DNA from: Calcarisporiella thermophila CBS 279.70 | Lineage: Eukaryota; Calcarisporiellomycota | Direction of reading: 5' to 3' | Length of the DNA stretch: 64,000 nt | Assembly (NCBI RefSeq): GCF_041956535.1 | Contig: NW_027192211.1 | Location: 433,995-497,994 of the forward strand | Shown here: one piece after another, positions 35,113 to 46,700 of the stretch | How the letters are laid out: each line of letters starts with the position of its first letter | Numbering within the stretch: the first letter of the stretch is position 1 | The notes under the pieces: generated by a model | What the model was told of the DNA's origin: nothing | Seen by the model: the letters and a program-made list of their open reading frames with translations, nothing else | Database searches by the model: none | Position numbers and translations under genes: made by a program

Positions 35113-38100
35113 TCAGGGCTTGCCCGAGAGTTCAATGACCAACTTCATATTTCTGTCCAGGAGCTCCGAGTATTCCACTTCCAAGCACCGATTTCTCCCC
35201 TCCAGATCCTTGACATACTCCGACCTCGCCTCCAGCTCTTTCTTGAGGCGCCACACCTCGCCGCGCGCCTCTTGCTCCACCTTGCGCTGGTGACTCAGCT
35301 CGGTGGCCACGACCTCGTGCCGCTTACGCATCCGCTCGACCACGTTGTTCACGTCGGCGGAGAAGGCGTGGAGCACCTCGGTGTGGCGCGCGATGGTCCG
35401 GCCGAGTTCGAACTCGTGATCCGAGGCCTGCTTCTCGAGGCGCTCATGCAACTCGTTCAGCTCGGCCTGGTGGGCCAGTTGGGCTTTTTCGAGCTTCTGG
35501 CGGGCATGGTAAATGGCCTCCTTGAGGCGGGTGAGCTCGGCGCGCAGGCGCGCTACCTCTTCAGCGCTGGCATTGGCACTGGCGCCGCCCTTGGCGCCGC
35601 GTTTATCGTGGACCGGGCCGCTGCGGTTCGTTTCGCCCGAGGAGCCTCGGTCCTTGATGGGAGGCAGCGGTTTTTGAAACTTGCGGAGCGCATTGACCAG
35701 CTCCATGTTGGAGGCCTCAAGGGAAGTGATGCGCTCCTGTAGGCGGCGCTTTTCCTCGTTGACCTCGCCGAGGGTGCGCTCCGTCTCGCGGCGCACGTTC
35801 GCGAGTTGGTGGCGCACGCGTTCTGCAAGCTTCTCTTGCTCCTCGGAGAGGACCATGCCCATCCGCATGCCCTCGTCTCCGGGGGATTCCCCCTCCCACC
35901 CCTTGGATTTCAGGGCCTCGGACAGCTTGTTCTCGAGTTGCGCATGCTGCTCCTGAATCGAGGTCAGCCCGTTCACGGCCGCGGCGTGAGCTTTCCGGGA
36001 CGTCTCGAGCTCCCTGTGACGGTGCCCAATCTTTTTGCGTTCGCCGTCCAGCGCGCTCTTCACCCGCTCGACCTCCGCCTCCGCAACACGAAGTTTCTCG
36101 CGTGCTTCATCGCGCTCCTTTTTCAAAAAGGAGAGTTTGGCGTTGACTTCCTCCAGCTGCCGCTTGGCTCGAATGCTCTCCTGCTCCGCACTCTGCCGCT
36201 CCCTGCGCAACATTTCCGCCTCTCCATCGCGCTCTCGCTGGATCTGCTCCGATGCCCGACGCAAATCGTCCAACTCCTTCTGCACCCTCTCCGGCACCGA
36301 CACCCTATTGCCCTGATCGTCCTGAAGGGACCGCTGTGATCTCTGGGAACGCTGAGAATCCCTCCTTACTTTTTCTATTTCCGCCTCCTTTTCCACCAGC
36401 TGCTCTTTCATCATGTCCCGCTCCTTCGAAACCCGTTTGAGCTCGGCGTGGGCCTCTCCCAGGTCGCTGTGCAGCCTCGCTTGAATAGCCTCACATGCAT
36501 TCTGGAATTGCTCCAGGTCATGTTCCTTTTCGGTGAGTGCATTTTGCATTTGATCGCGCAATTCCTCCGTCGCCCTTCGAAGCTGTTTTTGCGCCTCTTC
36601 CAGCTCTGCACGAAGCGAAGTGACGAGCTCCTCCTTTTCGCGAAGCGAAGCAGCCGACTGCTGTTGGTATGCTGTGAAATCTCGATGCGTCTCAGAGGCA
36701 AGCTGGCGGTGCGCTGCACACTCGTTGCGAAGTGCATCGAGGGCCTTTTCCTTCTCGGCGAGGGACATGGCCAGAACCTCTTGGTTGTGTTTCGATATTT
36801 TAAGAGACTGCCGCGCCTCCTCTAGATCCTTTTGAAGCCGTTCGATGAGCGCGTGCTTTTCGTCAGGCCCTCGGCTATTGCCCTGGGACGCTCCCAGTGC
36901 CCTTTCTTTTTGGGTGATTTCCACTTGCATTTGCTCTAGCTTGGTAGTTTTCTCCTCCAACTCCCTGCGCAGCCTCTCGGTTTCCATGCTAGCGTCCCTC
37001 AAGAGCTCCCCAATTTCCTTCTCTCGCGCTTCTCTTGCTTCATTTGCAGCAGCCGCAGCCTTCTTTTCCGCCTCCTCCTTCATCCTATCTCGTTCGGCCA
37101 CTAAAGCCGCAATTTGCTTCTCTCGGTCCGCTACGGCCCTTCTCACTTCGTCGAGCTCGGTGCGATTTTGCGCCGAGACTTCGTCGCGTATTCGCGCTAT
37201 CTGCTGCTCATGCTCGCGCTTTATGGAATCAAGCATTTTTGCGTGCTCGTCCAACTGCTGGGAGTACTTGGCCTCGCTCGCCTCGACTTCAAGCTTTAGC
37301 CTGGCTATCTCTCCCTCCTTCGCCTCTAACTCGTCGCGAAGCTGTCGAACCACACCGCTCACCTCGCCCTTCTCTTGGGTCATGTCGTCGTATTTCGACT
37401 CCGTGTGGGGGCCTATTCCTGCCAAATCATTCTCCAGGGCTTTACATCTTGCTTCCAACTCCTGCCGCTGCTGCTCCAATCGGGCAACCATCTCTTCCTT
37501 TGCTTCGAGGCGAGAGGTGCTCTCCTTAATCTGGGCCGTTGCTTGAGAGAGGATGTCCCCCTTCTCTGGGTCCAGGTTCACATCGGTGGCAAACTGCCTA
37601 AGCCTTTTGCGAAGCTCCGAGACGGATTCGTCTGCAACTTCCTCGACTGCCGGGGTGCTCCGGCCCCTTGAAGCCTCGCTGTCGGTGGGCACTCGATCCG
37701 AACGCCTCGGCACCTCGCCCAATTCGCGTGATCGATGGTCGGGTGCAGGTTTAGATGAGGCGGGCGGCTCGAAGAAGTGCTGGGAAAAAGGAATCTGCCT
37801 CGGCTTCTGCTTCGGCTCATTGGCCGAGATGTTAGGCGCCAGCGAGGGGGGCGACGGAGAGCGGTGGTTATTCTCTCGCAGTTCGGCGAGCGAGGTCTTG
37901 AGACGCTCGCGCTCGGCCTCCAGCTCGCGGACCCTTTTCCGGATAGGATCATTGTGATGGTCACTCTTCGTTTCGAGCAAAGCCTGGAGACGGCTCCGCA
38001 GATTTTCTTTTTTCTGTGCTCGGGTATTCATGTCCTAGAATTGAAATGGTGAGACGCCCTTCTTCCCTCAAAGCACACATGAGGAAATCAATTCAGGTAC

Positions 38101-38287
38101 TACTAACCTCCCCGGACAAGTCCTGCTCCGCCCGATAGCTCTTGACAGAATCGGATCCCACCGAGGTAGGGTCGGTGCGGGCATCGTCGTCATCTCCGGC
38201 ACCATTGTCGTTGAAAATGTCATCGGCGTCGTACGTATCGGTGTAGGAAGAATTGTTAGTTAACTGACGCTGGCGGGTCGCGGGCAT
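35113..38287 (-). CDS. Large coiled-coil protein (1033 aa), function unknown
   Basis: Two exons: 38287-38108 encodes 60 polar, acidic residues (YDADDIFNDNGAGDDDD) and 38034-35113 encodes 973 residues, separated by a 73-base intron (GTTAGT...CTAG). After a Ser/Pro-rich head, almost the whole protein is heptad coiled coil rich in Glu, Arg, Lys, Ala and Leu (ARLEQQRQELEARCKALEND; ERVKSALDGERKKIGHRHRE). The C-terminus has YHARQKLEKAQLAHQAELNE and RNMKLVIELSGKP. There is no GRIP domain, motor, ATPase or membrane span. Candidates are a centrosome/spindle-pole, septal or cytoskeletal scaffold, but nothing diagnostic was found. Codons are strongly GC-ending, unlike the golgin gene of similar structure at 8-11 kb. 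Confidence 0.7.
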
Positions 38288-39053
38288 GGCAAGAGTCCAC
38301 TAACAGAGAATGGAGCCCAACAGCAGGGGGTGAAAAGTAAATATCGAGGCAATTAGTGCGTCAATGCCGAGATCCGAGAATGAGATCAGGCGAGGAAATG
38401 GAGAGTGGTATGAAGAGGTAATCTCGAGAGAGCGCTTAGGTTGGGAGGCCCTAGCGGGAGTGCGCAACCCTTCAAAAAAGTCCAGCCCAATACATGCTTT
38501 GAGACCTGAAACTTAAGGCACTACTGAAACCGTATGTGATTTTTTTCTCTTGGAAGCTCAATATTGGTCGACGAATATGGCAACTCCAAGGCCATTCTAT
38601 GACAAAATGAAGAATTTGGTCTTGGGGGGGGCTTGATCCTGAGCGGACGGTGCTACCATGCTGAAGCCAGGAGAGCTGAGGGGAACCCATGCTTTGTCAA
38701 TATGGCCGTGAAGCAGTGTATAACCGGCCGCCCGGGAGCCAGCAGAGCGTGATTAATCTAGGCAATTTGGATTACATTATTAAAAAACCGGGCAAATAGG
38801 ATCGACAACACATGAAATATAGCACAATTAAAATTTGTATGAAATAGAGGAAACAGCAAAATTAGATGAGAGATAGCTATGTATCGGTTTAGGTAGACAT
38901 GGAGATAGGTAGGCATGAATATGGGGAGTCCCCCCCTCCCCCTTTGATCCCGATCCGGCTTAATCGCTCCGCCTTCGCTTCTTCTCGGGCTCCTCTTGGG
39001 GGTCATTTCTTAGCTCTGGCTGGGGTAATGGGTGGGGGAGATAGGGCGGCCGT
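38288..39053. other. Intergenic, promoter side of the coiled-coil gene
   Basis: Upstream region of the coiled-coil gene and 3' flank of the heat-shock factor gene. No coding region supported. Confidence 0.4.
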
Positions 39054-40871
39054 TCACCTAGGCAGGAGGGAAAAGAAATCATAACCCAGGTTAATTTTCG
39101 AGAGTTCTACAAATTGGTTGTCAAAGTGAAATGAGCATGTACCGATTGTGGGGGCCAATGAGGGCAACGCTTTAAGGGAGGTTCTTACGAACGAGTCTCC
39201 AGGACCGGAGCGGAATATACCAGGATTTTGCCCCGGCGCTACGTCTCCATTGGCCATGGTTGGGCTCCCTACCGGTTCTGGGGATTGGCAACGAATAATC
39301 ACACCGCCCCCTTCGCCTGGATTATCTGCCCCTCCCCCGCCCGAGGGGGAGGAGGAGGAGGAGGAGGAGTTGTATGGATATTGGATGGGGGGGAGGGTGA
39401 ATGGCCGCACTGGGTGTTGTGCCTGATGCCCAAGCGGCACTTGAGAGTCGGAAAAACTACGGCCGCTAAGAGCCGGGACTAGCCGGGACTCGTAGCTTGC
39501 CGAGCTGCGAGCAGAGTTAGGCAGAGGCACTGGGCTCAACGCCCCGTCGCTGATGCTCTTCTGCCCCTGTGATCTAAAATGGTGCTGGTGGTGCTGGCGG
39601 TGCTGGTGCTGGTGCGGATGGTGGTGATGATGGTGATGGTGATGGTGATTAGGATGATGGTAGCTGTCAGAAGGCTGCGCTTCAACATGACTCCTTGTCA
39701 TTTCTTGTTGCAACGCAGTAGCTAAAGAGCAACAAGAACATCTCAGCAACTTAAGCAGGAAAAATTAGAGAGAAGAAGGGAGCGATGGTATAGGTTACCT
39801 TCGTGAGATAAACGCTGAGCAATTTTGATGTGATCATGGTTCGCTATGGTTAGGTTTAAATAACAGGACGCATTAGGGGGTGGCGAGTGTGAAACGGGAC
39901 CATATTCAAAGAGGAAAAAGGGAGGGCATCCATACCTTGTTGGCTACACATGAGATTGAGAAGGCTAATCGACTCAGAAAGCAGCTGCATAAAGCCAACG
40001 GTGCGTTAGATCCTCTCCCACTCAAGCCCTAACATCGTCAATGCCCATACCTTTTGTTGTGCCAGAGACATATTCCGCCAAGCAGACGTCTGCATTGCCT
40101 GGTTCTCATGACTCTGCCGGAGCTGCATATACCGTTGCTCCAATTCCCCCAGGTGCTTTACTATGGCATCCAGTCTCTCATCCTGTGCGTTATCCAGCGA
40201 TCCGCCAGCACTGGTCAAGGAGGGCTTGCCCATCCCAAGACTCGACTGCGATTTGGGGCACTTTCGCTTGATGTTGGCAAGCAGTTCGGGACGACCACGA
40301 AGAAAGGAGGGATGCTTGAATTCCCAGCAGGCCGAGTTCTGGGCATCGGGAGAGTTGGAGTGGAAGAGATCGTTGACTTTGTGAAAACCATACACTTTGT
40401 AATGAAGAAAACAAAAACATTAGAAATGCAGCAGGTATCCGGAGCAAATCCATTCGTGGAAGCTTTACTGTTCAGCTGCCTGACAAAGCTCTGCCAGTTG
40501 TTGTGCTTGAAGTATTGAGGAAGGATGGTGCGAGAGAATTCCGTCGGATCGGTTACGAAAAATATATCCCCCATATCGGCCCAACGGATGAGCTCGCTGT
40601 TTCGATCGTCTTCGAGCATACTAAGTTTGGCATGGATGAAAACAAATTAGAAACACAATCGGCTACCCCCTGCGGTGAACTTGTGAATCGGAATAGGAGC
40701 CCATTACCTGTGTAGTTTGTGGACGAATGCAGCCGTTGTTCCGCTCGAATTGGATGATTTGGTGGGCGAGCGAGTCGGCGAGGGTTGCGGCGAGGAGCTG
40801 CGGGCGGCAAATCCATTAAGAGGGGGTGCATCGTGGAGTGGCGGAGGTTTGGATACAAGGGCCTCTGACAT
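39054..40871 (-). CDS. HSF1: Heat-shock transcription factor
   Basis: Nuclear activator that trimerises and binds heat-shock elements. ATG 40871 starts a Pro/Ser-rich leader (MSEALVSKPPPLHDAPPLNG). The DNA-binding domain is spread over three exons: TAAFVHKLH, SMLEDDRNSELIRWADMGD, FSRTILPQYFKHNNWQSFVR then QLN, and MYGFHKVNDLFHS, followed by WEFKHPSFLRGRPELLANIK. The joined recognition helix SFVRQLNMYGFHKV is diagnostic. The helical oligomerisation region follows (LDAIVKHLGELEQRYMQLRQ). The C-terminal exon carries a long His-rich tract (ten consecutive His near 39630-39660, then PHQHQHRQHHQHH), a Ser7 run and a Pro/Gly-rich region. Six exons; total about 460 residues. The trimerisation heptads look shorter than in yeast Hsf1. 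It could equally be an Sfl1/Skn7-like member, but no receiver domain is present. Confidence 0.88.
39594..39660. repeat. Trinucleotide-rich tract encoding poly-histidine in HSF
   Basis: Imperfect GTG/ATG/GTGCTG repeats on the plus strand encode the His-rich stretch of the heat-shock factor on the minus strand. Likely length-variable. Confidence 0.6.
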
Positions 40872-42664
40872 TGTCGCAGCTTTTGATGGAGTGGATGGAG
40901 ATTAGGAAGATGGAAGCGAGGAGAGAAAAAAGCGAGCGAAGGAAAATGGAATAAGACAAAAGCATAGAAGCCGTAGAACTTCCCTGCCTTCTGCTCTAGA
41001 AACCAAAGCATTTTTCTGCTACACAAATCCTAATTCTGTATTTCTGGGCATTGTCCACAGAAATTCCTCCTATTAATAATACCGATGAGTTGTCAAATAC
41101 ATCAAATTCGCTTTTGGTTCCCAGCCGCGGAGGCCCATTCGTTGGCCAAAGCCCCCCCCCCCCCTCTTCAAAGAGATCCTTCCTACCGCTCGGCTCGCCC
41201 TCTGCCCCGTGTGGAAACCCTCTCGATCTTCTAAGCCCACGGCCCACGGTGACCTCACCACTCCCCCTCGCAAGCGCAGAGAATTTGCTGGAAGCCGAGC
41301 ACAGCCTTGCATATTCCGCCGCCCCAAACCCTCTCCAAAATCATGAATTCCTCTTCCCATCCTTGACTCGGCACGGACCCTATCTCCACTGAATAAAGTA
41401 AGACGAGGCTCGCGCGTCGGCCAGGCCCTAGGGCTGCGAGCCCCAAACATGGTCGCTAGCCGCGCCAAACGAGAAGAGTGTCGGAAAATAGGTTAACCGT
41501 AAGGAGCTCCGGGTGTGACACGGTGTTGAGGAGAGAAACCTATCCCAAAGTTCCGAAGGCGTGTGCCGCCAGGAGTGAATCAGGGCCGAGACAAGCTCGG
41601 GTGAATTCAGCGGTTCTCCGAAGCCTACCCCGGGCGGGGAGGCGAGGAGCTGCGACAGCTTTCCTTGCAACCCTGTAAATCTTGCGCAGGACTCCATCCC
41701 TTGCAGCTAAGCATCATAATGAACACTCGCGGTTGCGAAATTGGATAATCTTTTCTCCGGAAGTGGCGAGAAGGGGGTGTCTTCAAATCAAGTTATACAC
41801 GGCATGGCAGTTCGTGAGTCTGGGTCTTGACGCATAAAGCATAATTTGCATCCTCTGCAGTGTCTGATCTTCAACGGAAGATTCAGCATCACGCTCAACA
41901 TTAAAAACTCGTTTCAAAGGTCCTCTTCATTTATACAAGACCTACATTTCTATAACTATTGTCAAGGTATTCGGTCCAGATGCGGCGAAAATGGAGCAGT
42001 TTATTCTTGAAAGATAACCAATGCAGCCCAACCGTTAAGGTTTCTTGAAAGAATTATATCATATGATCCCACATGGCACAAAGTATCGAGAATTCCACCG
42101 AAGAAAGATCTTTTGTAGCAACAAATTCAAATTTTAAGCCTATTCCCCAGATTTGAACCTGAAAACACAAACACTATATAAGAAATGTTTGTGCAAGTGT
42201 CGAACGCTTCAACGATATGAAAAAAAAAGCACAGGCAATCTCGTCAATGTACAATGATGCTTAATCCCAATACGTGTTTAAAGAAAATCACTAGTAAAAA
42301 TACCAGAAAAATCGACGGAATATCTTGGGATATTTTCTATGCTGATTCGATTTTTTAGCTGCCATCCATTTAGCGTCCTCAAGCGTGAATAGCAACGTTA
42401 GCTCCACTTCAGATGGTGTATCGGATTCATCGCTTAATACCTCGTCCTAGTTTGGATTTTTTTATACGATGGATTATTGAAGCAGAGACTTTATGGCAGC
42501 AATTGCTAGGTGTAAGAGTTGCATCAGCTAGAGGTGTGAAAGGGGCATGTTGGAAACATCAAGCCAGCCGGGTTTAATGAAAATAAACAAGAAAAATCGA
42601 CAACACACGCATCCTCTACTGAAACATGACTTTTATGTATATATATATATATGTATGCATGATA
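40872..42664. other. 1.8-kb intergenic region with a GC-rich patch
   Basis: Contains the upstream region of the heat-shock factor gene and the 3' flank of the BORCS5 gene. A clearly GC-richer block (about 41100-41700) includes a run of 13 C (41152-41164). Frames there are open on both strands but have no homology; an unannotated non-coding RNA or CpG-like promoter is possible. The part from about 41850 to 42600 is AT-rich. Confidence 0.4.
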
Positions 42665-44417
42665 TCATCCAACTCCTTTTGAGCCCCCCGATTTTGCTCT
42701 CTCTTCCTCGCCAGCATACGTCCCAGATACCACTCTCGACTTTCCCTTTCTCCACCTATTCCTCCGCTTAATATCCAATTGCGAGGAAAGGCCACGACGA
42801 CCCTCCCGTTTATCTTCAGAATCAGCCAAATCAGCCAGGGCAAGCATAGTATCCACATCCACAATTCGACGCCGAATTGCCTCAGGGTGCAGAGACCGGT
42901 CCTCCGACGTGGCATGTGACTGTTGTTGTAGTTGCTGGCGCTGATGGGGCTGTGACTGGGGGCTCTGCTTTAGCTGCTGTGGCTGTCTTCGATTCGGGCT
43001 GGTTCTGACCGCAATCTCGCGCAGCTTCTCAGAGGCATTTGGGTGAGGGCCAGTGGCCTTGAAAGGGGTGGTGGCCGTAGTGGTCAGCGTGGTCCCAAGC
43101 AGGGTCGAATGGCTGGTGGTTGGCATTCGCATATTTTGTTCGTATTGCTGGGCCCATACGACGTGGTCGATCGTAAGGTAGGAAGAAGGCTGATCCGAGC
43201 GCCCACGGTGGAGCGAGAGGACGGGAATGGACTCGGCCACCGACTGCTGTTGACAAAGCTGGTGTAATTTTGGCCAGCGTTGGTAGGCTTTCTTGCTGTT
43301 GAGGTGGTGCTCGGATGGAAGAAGGGCTTCGAGGCGGCGAAGATTTTGAAAGATGTCAGCGAGAGTGTGCTGTGTTTGCTCAACCTGGTCTGCTATTTTG
43401 CTAACTATAGAGAGAAAAATTCGCAAGGAGAAGGGTATTGAGGGTGGAACTAAGTTTTAAAAGCATACCAATGGAGAGCTCCCCTGTATCTATTGCTGTT
43501 CGCTGGATGCAATCATTAATGGTATGCGTCGTCTTAGCTGCTATGTCATCTACATGTTGAATGTCCCTGGCAAGTGAATCCTTTTCATACGGAAGAGAAG
43601 AGAAAAAAAAGTATCGAGGATATAAGCATAGAAAATCTCGTTATTTGTCCCTCCTCCTTACCTGATGCCCACATAGTTCTTCTGAACACCGCTGAAGATG
43701 CATTTGATAGAGATGGAGCATCTCGAATATTGGGTCAGAGTCGAAAAACTCTATTGAACACAAAGTCAGTCCATGGTTGAAGCTGGTTCCAGCAAAAAAA
43801 GATGTACCAACCGTCATCGCTGGTCTTACTTGCAAAGCTCCAGAACCCACTTAATCGAAAGCTGGTATCTTGAGGTTTATAGAAAGGCTCAAACTAGGAA
43901 TCAAGGGGATCCATGTTTTCATATTTTATGTTTATGGTATTTGAACAATGAAGAAGTTACCCTGTACGTTTGATTTAATTTCACCAGGGCTGGATCGAGC
44001 TCTTCACTTGGTCCACTTACGACGGTAACTATGCCCTACTCATTTTAAACAAAAAAAAGGAATATTGAGCGTGGACTCGATAAAAAAAAGAGGGAGGGGG
44101 AGAGGCTCAGGCGGCTGGTCGAGAACGCATACCTCATCGGGCTCCGAAGTGCGGATCGCCTCTCCCTCGGGTATATTCCATGATAACCGTCGCTCAACCA
44201 CGGAAATGGAACGCTTGCCGCGTGAACGGTCAGAGATATGAGGAGGCGGCTTGAGAGAAGTGGGCCGCGGTTTAGAGGGAGTATGCTTGTGGGAATGGGG
44301 GTTGCGACGCGAAGAATTCGCTGAAGATGACTGGTCTTGGCCCTAGGAATGGAATCGATGATTAGAATCAATTCCGCTTTGAATATGGTTGCATCAGAGT
44401 TGGCCAATAGTTACCAT
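42665..44417 (-). CDS. BORCS5: BORCS5-like subunit of the BLOC-one-related complex (BORC)
   Basis: BORC sits on the lysosome/vacuole surface, recruits Arl8 and controls organelle movement. In animals BORCS5 anchors it through N-myristoylation. Here the ATG (44415-44417) is alone in its exon; splicing (72-base intron) gives MGQDQSSSANSS, a good myristoylation start like animal MGSEQSS. Later exons give GIVTVVSGPSEELDPALVKL, FEPFYKPQDTSFRLSGFWSF, FEMLHLYQMHLQRCSEELC, DSLARDIQHVDDIAAKTTHT and SKIADQVEQTQHTLADIFQN then LRRLEALLPSEHHL. Order and hydrophobic pattern parallel the animal protein through its LNSMLPE region. A further 215 or so residues, Gln-rich then Arg/Lys-rich, have no animal counterpart. 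Total is about 435 residues against 196 in human. Identity rests on alignment by eye. Confidence 0.75.
44343..44414 (-). other. Intron immediately after the BORCS5 start codon
   Basis: ATG|GTAACT...CCTAG|GGC. 72 bases. Splicing places Gly at position two, creating the myristoylation start. Unspliced translation stops after seven codons. Confidence 0.7.
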
Positions 44418-45328
44418 GACACCTTGAAATTTTCAATGTCTAGTAATACTAAATCTCTGAATACAAGTATTAAGAAGTGTTAAGTCGCGTTTTGCCGTTG
44501 AATATCCCGCAGGATTATTCCACAGGGGATAAAACCAATTTGATTTCTCATTACTATTCGGTGATCAAATCTCCTCGCGTAGCTTTCCATTCGTGAAATA
44601 TCAAGGGACGAGTGTCTGAAGCCGATTATACCTCGAAAGAAATGCGAAGCAAAAAATTTAGTGTCTTTCTATCCTCATGTTGCCGGTTCCCGGTAGCTTA
44701 TCCCTTCTTTCAGCTTCTATCCAGATTACTTAACCGGAGTAGCAAAATTGGACGAGGCTTCCCCTCAAAACGCCATCTGACAACCTATCTCTTACAACCG
44801 TTTTAGAGGCAGGAGAAGAAGCACCAAGTCTGACTAAGTCTGGCTCTATTAGACTCACTTTGCCACCTTTTGACAACTGCACTTTTCGGCCATTGGTTTC
44901 CTAAAACGCTGCTACCACCTCAAGATGACACCCTCAAAAGTGCGTGTTTGCGGGAAAAGTCGCGCCATTGTGTGCGACTCTGTTGCCATACCGTGGAATC
45001 TTATCTTGGTTTGGCCGGCATGGTTGCCAATAGAATTGCCGGGGACTGCGAAAAAAAAAAGCTTTCTCTCGGAAATGTCTTCCGTGAAGAGGTGAGGTTA
45101 TGTATCGACGAATCTGTATTTTAAATCAATGTAAAACAGCGGTAATAAAAAAAAAAATACAAGACATAGCACAAGTTTATGAAAGTTGATAGGCAGAGGG
45201 GAGGAGGGGGAGGGAGAAGAGGGAGGAAAGGGTTGTGGAAATCAGAGTAACAGTCAGATGAGAAGGAGCCTCGCACTAGAAATAAGCCGGCCTGGGAAAC
45301 AGATCCAAACGAGTCAATAGCGGAAACA
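44418..45328. other. Intergenic spacer, BORCS5 / BCKD kinase
   Basis: Upstream region of BORCS5 and 3' flank of the kinase gene, with a purine-rich tract near 45195-45235. No supported gene. Confidence 0.4.
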
Positions 45329-46700
45329 CTAAATTTGTAAATCCCCAAGGGACTCGTCTATGTGCCTCAATCGCAGGAAGACGTCGCAGCCCCACCCATG
45401 TAGCGACACCAGGTCAATGGAGCCTCCGAAGTATTGGGCGTAGATTCTCGCGAGTGGAAGCCCGAACCCAAGCCCGGCAATGGGTCCGCCAATGCCGGTC
45501 TGCATGGAGGTTTTCGTGATGGTGGTGAAGATGTTCTCGCCTCCATCGCCTCCCGCGAGATCATCGGGTTTGACGGTGGTATACGAGTAGTCGAAAATCG
45601 AGGGTAAGTCGCGGGGCTCCACGCCTCCGCCCTGATCCCGCAGACGAATACCAATCTCCTCCGCACCCCGAGACACGGTGACCTCGACGGGCGGGTGATG
45701 GAGCCGGCCCGTTCGCTGCGAGTGCTCTACCGTTGCGCGGAAGCTGTTCTTCAAGAGTTCGCAGATGATGTACTCTAGATGCACGGGGATATAGGTGAAC
45801 TCGGCCTCGGTTTCTCCGGAAATGACAATCTCGGGTGCGGAGCCATAGTGCACGTCGCAAAGGTCCTGGACGAAGTTGGCCGAGGTGCGGATTAACTTGG
45901 CGGGATTGAGTCGGGTATGAATGATGCCGATATGCTCGGGGCCATGGGAGTGATGGAGGGCGATTGTTTGCTCCGCAATCAGCCGAATTCCAATCCGGGC
46001 ACGGATCATCTCGTCGAGAAACGCCTTGATATCTTTTGGAGACATGTATTTCTTGCACTCGAGGAACCCTGAGGGTGAGAATTGGATTAGTACAAAAGCC
46101 AATAGAGGCGGAAGGCATGGTGCGGACAAACTAGTCACCTCGTGCTAATGTGGGGATAATGTTGGCATGTCCCTCCACAAGCCCCTCGAGCATCTCCACA
46201 AATCTCTCGTCCTCCTCCGGGGTGGTCACTTCTGGAAACGCACCAATGGATACTAATGAATCGTAGTACAGTTTATACACATTGCGGATATATGGATTGG
46301 TTCCGACGATAAACGGCAAATTCTGCAAAGCACGCACTCGTCGTGCCAGTCTTACTGGCAGTTCACTTCGAGCATATCGGGCCGAGTCGAGCATTTTCTC
46401 AAATGTTAATGGTGGCTGACCCAGCTGCATTAGCCGCTTGAGAGTCACCGGATGGATTTCCCGTTGGGCATACTGCAAGAGAAATGGCGATGTTAATGTT
46501 AGTTTTCTTGATGATTTGCAATGTCATCATCTAACATGGCTTGTCGGCGATGCCGATTTTACCTTTGCCACCTTGTCATCGTAGAAAGGAATGACTTCCT
46601 TGTGAGATTCTGGTACAGTTGCGGTGGTAAGGGCTCTGCTGAAGGGGAAGGGCTTGAGATGAAAGGCAAGAGCTCGCGATCGATGAACCGCACGTAACAT
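45329..46700 (-). CDS. BCKDK: Mitochondrial branched-chain ketoacid dehydrogenase kinase-type kinase
   Basis: This matrix kinase phosphorylates and inactivates the E1 subunit of a ketoacid dehydrogenase complex. ATG 46700 begins a mitochondrial leader (MLRAVHRSRALAFHLKPFPF). Then come FYDDKVAKYAQREIHPVTLK, RLARRVRALQNLPFIVGTNP, YIRNVYKLYYDSLVSIGAFP, DEMIRARIGIRLIAEQTIAL, the N-box ELLKNSFRATVEHS, the G1 box DQGGGVEPRDL and the G2 box GLGFGLPLARIYAQYFGGSI. It ends DVFLRLRHIDES, which matches the BCKDK C-terminus (LRLRHIDGRE) and lacks the longer tail of pyruvate dehydrogenase kinases. Three exons; about 405 residues, usual for BCKDK. Yeast Pkp2 is a close relative, so action on pyruvate dehydrogenase cannot be excluded. 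Confidence 0.88.

Noticed and set aside
35272-38052. Several plus-strand frames over the coiled-coil gene
   Set aside because: They are shadows of a GC-rich, repetitive coiled-coil exon and have low-complexity Leu/Ser/Arg composition.
44870-45124. 84-codon plus-strand frame upstream of the kinase gene
   Set aside because: Starts with TTG, no homology, and lies in an intergenic region.
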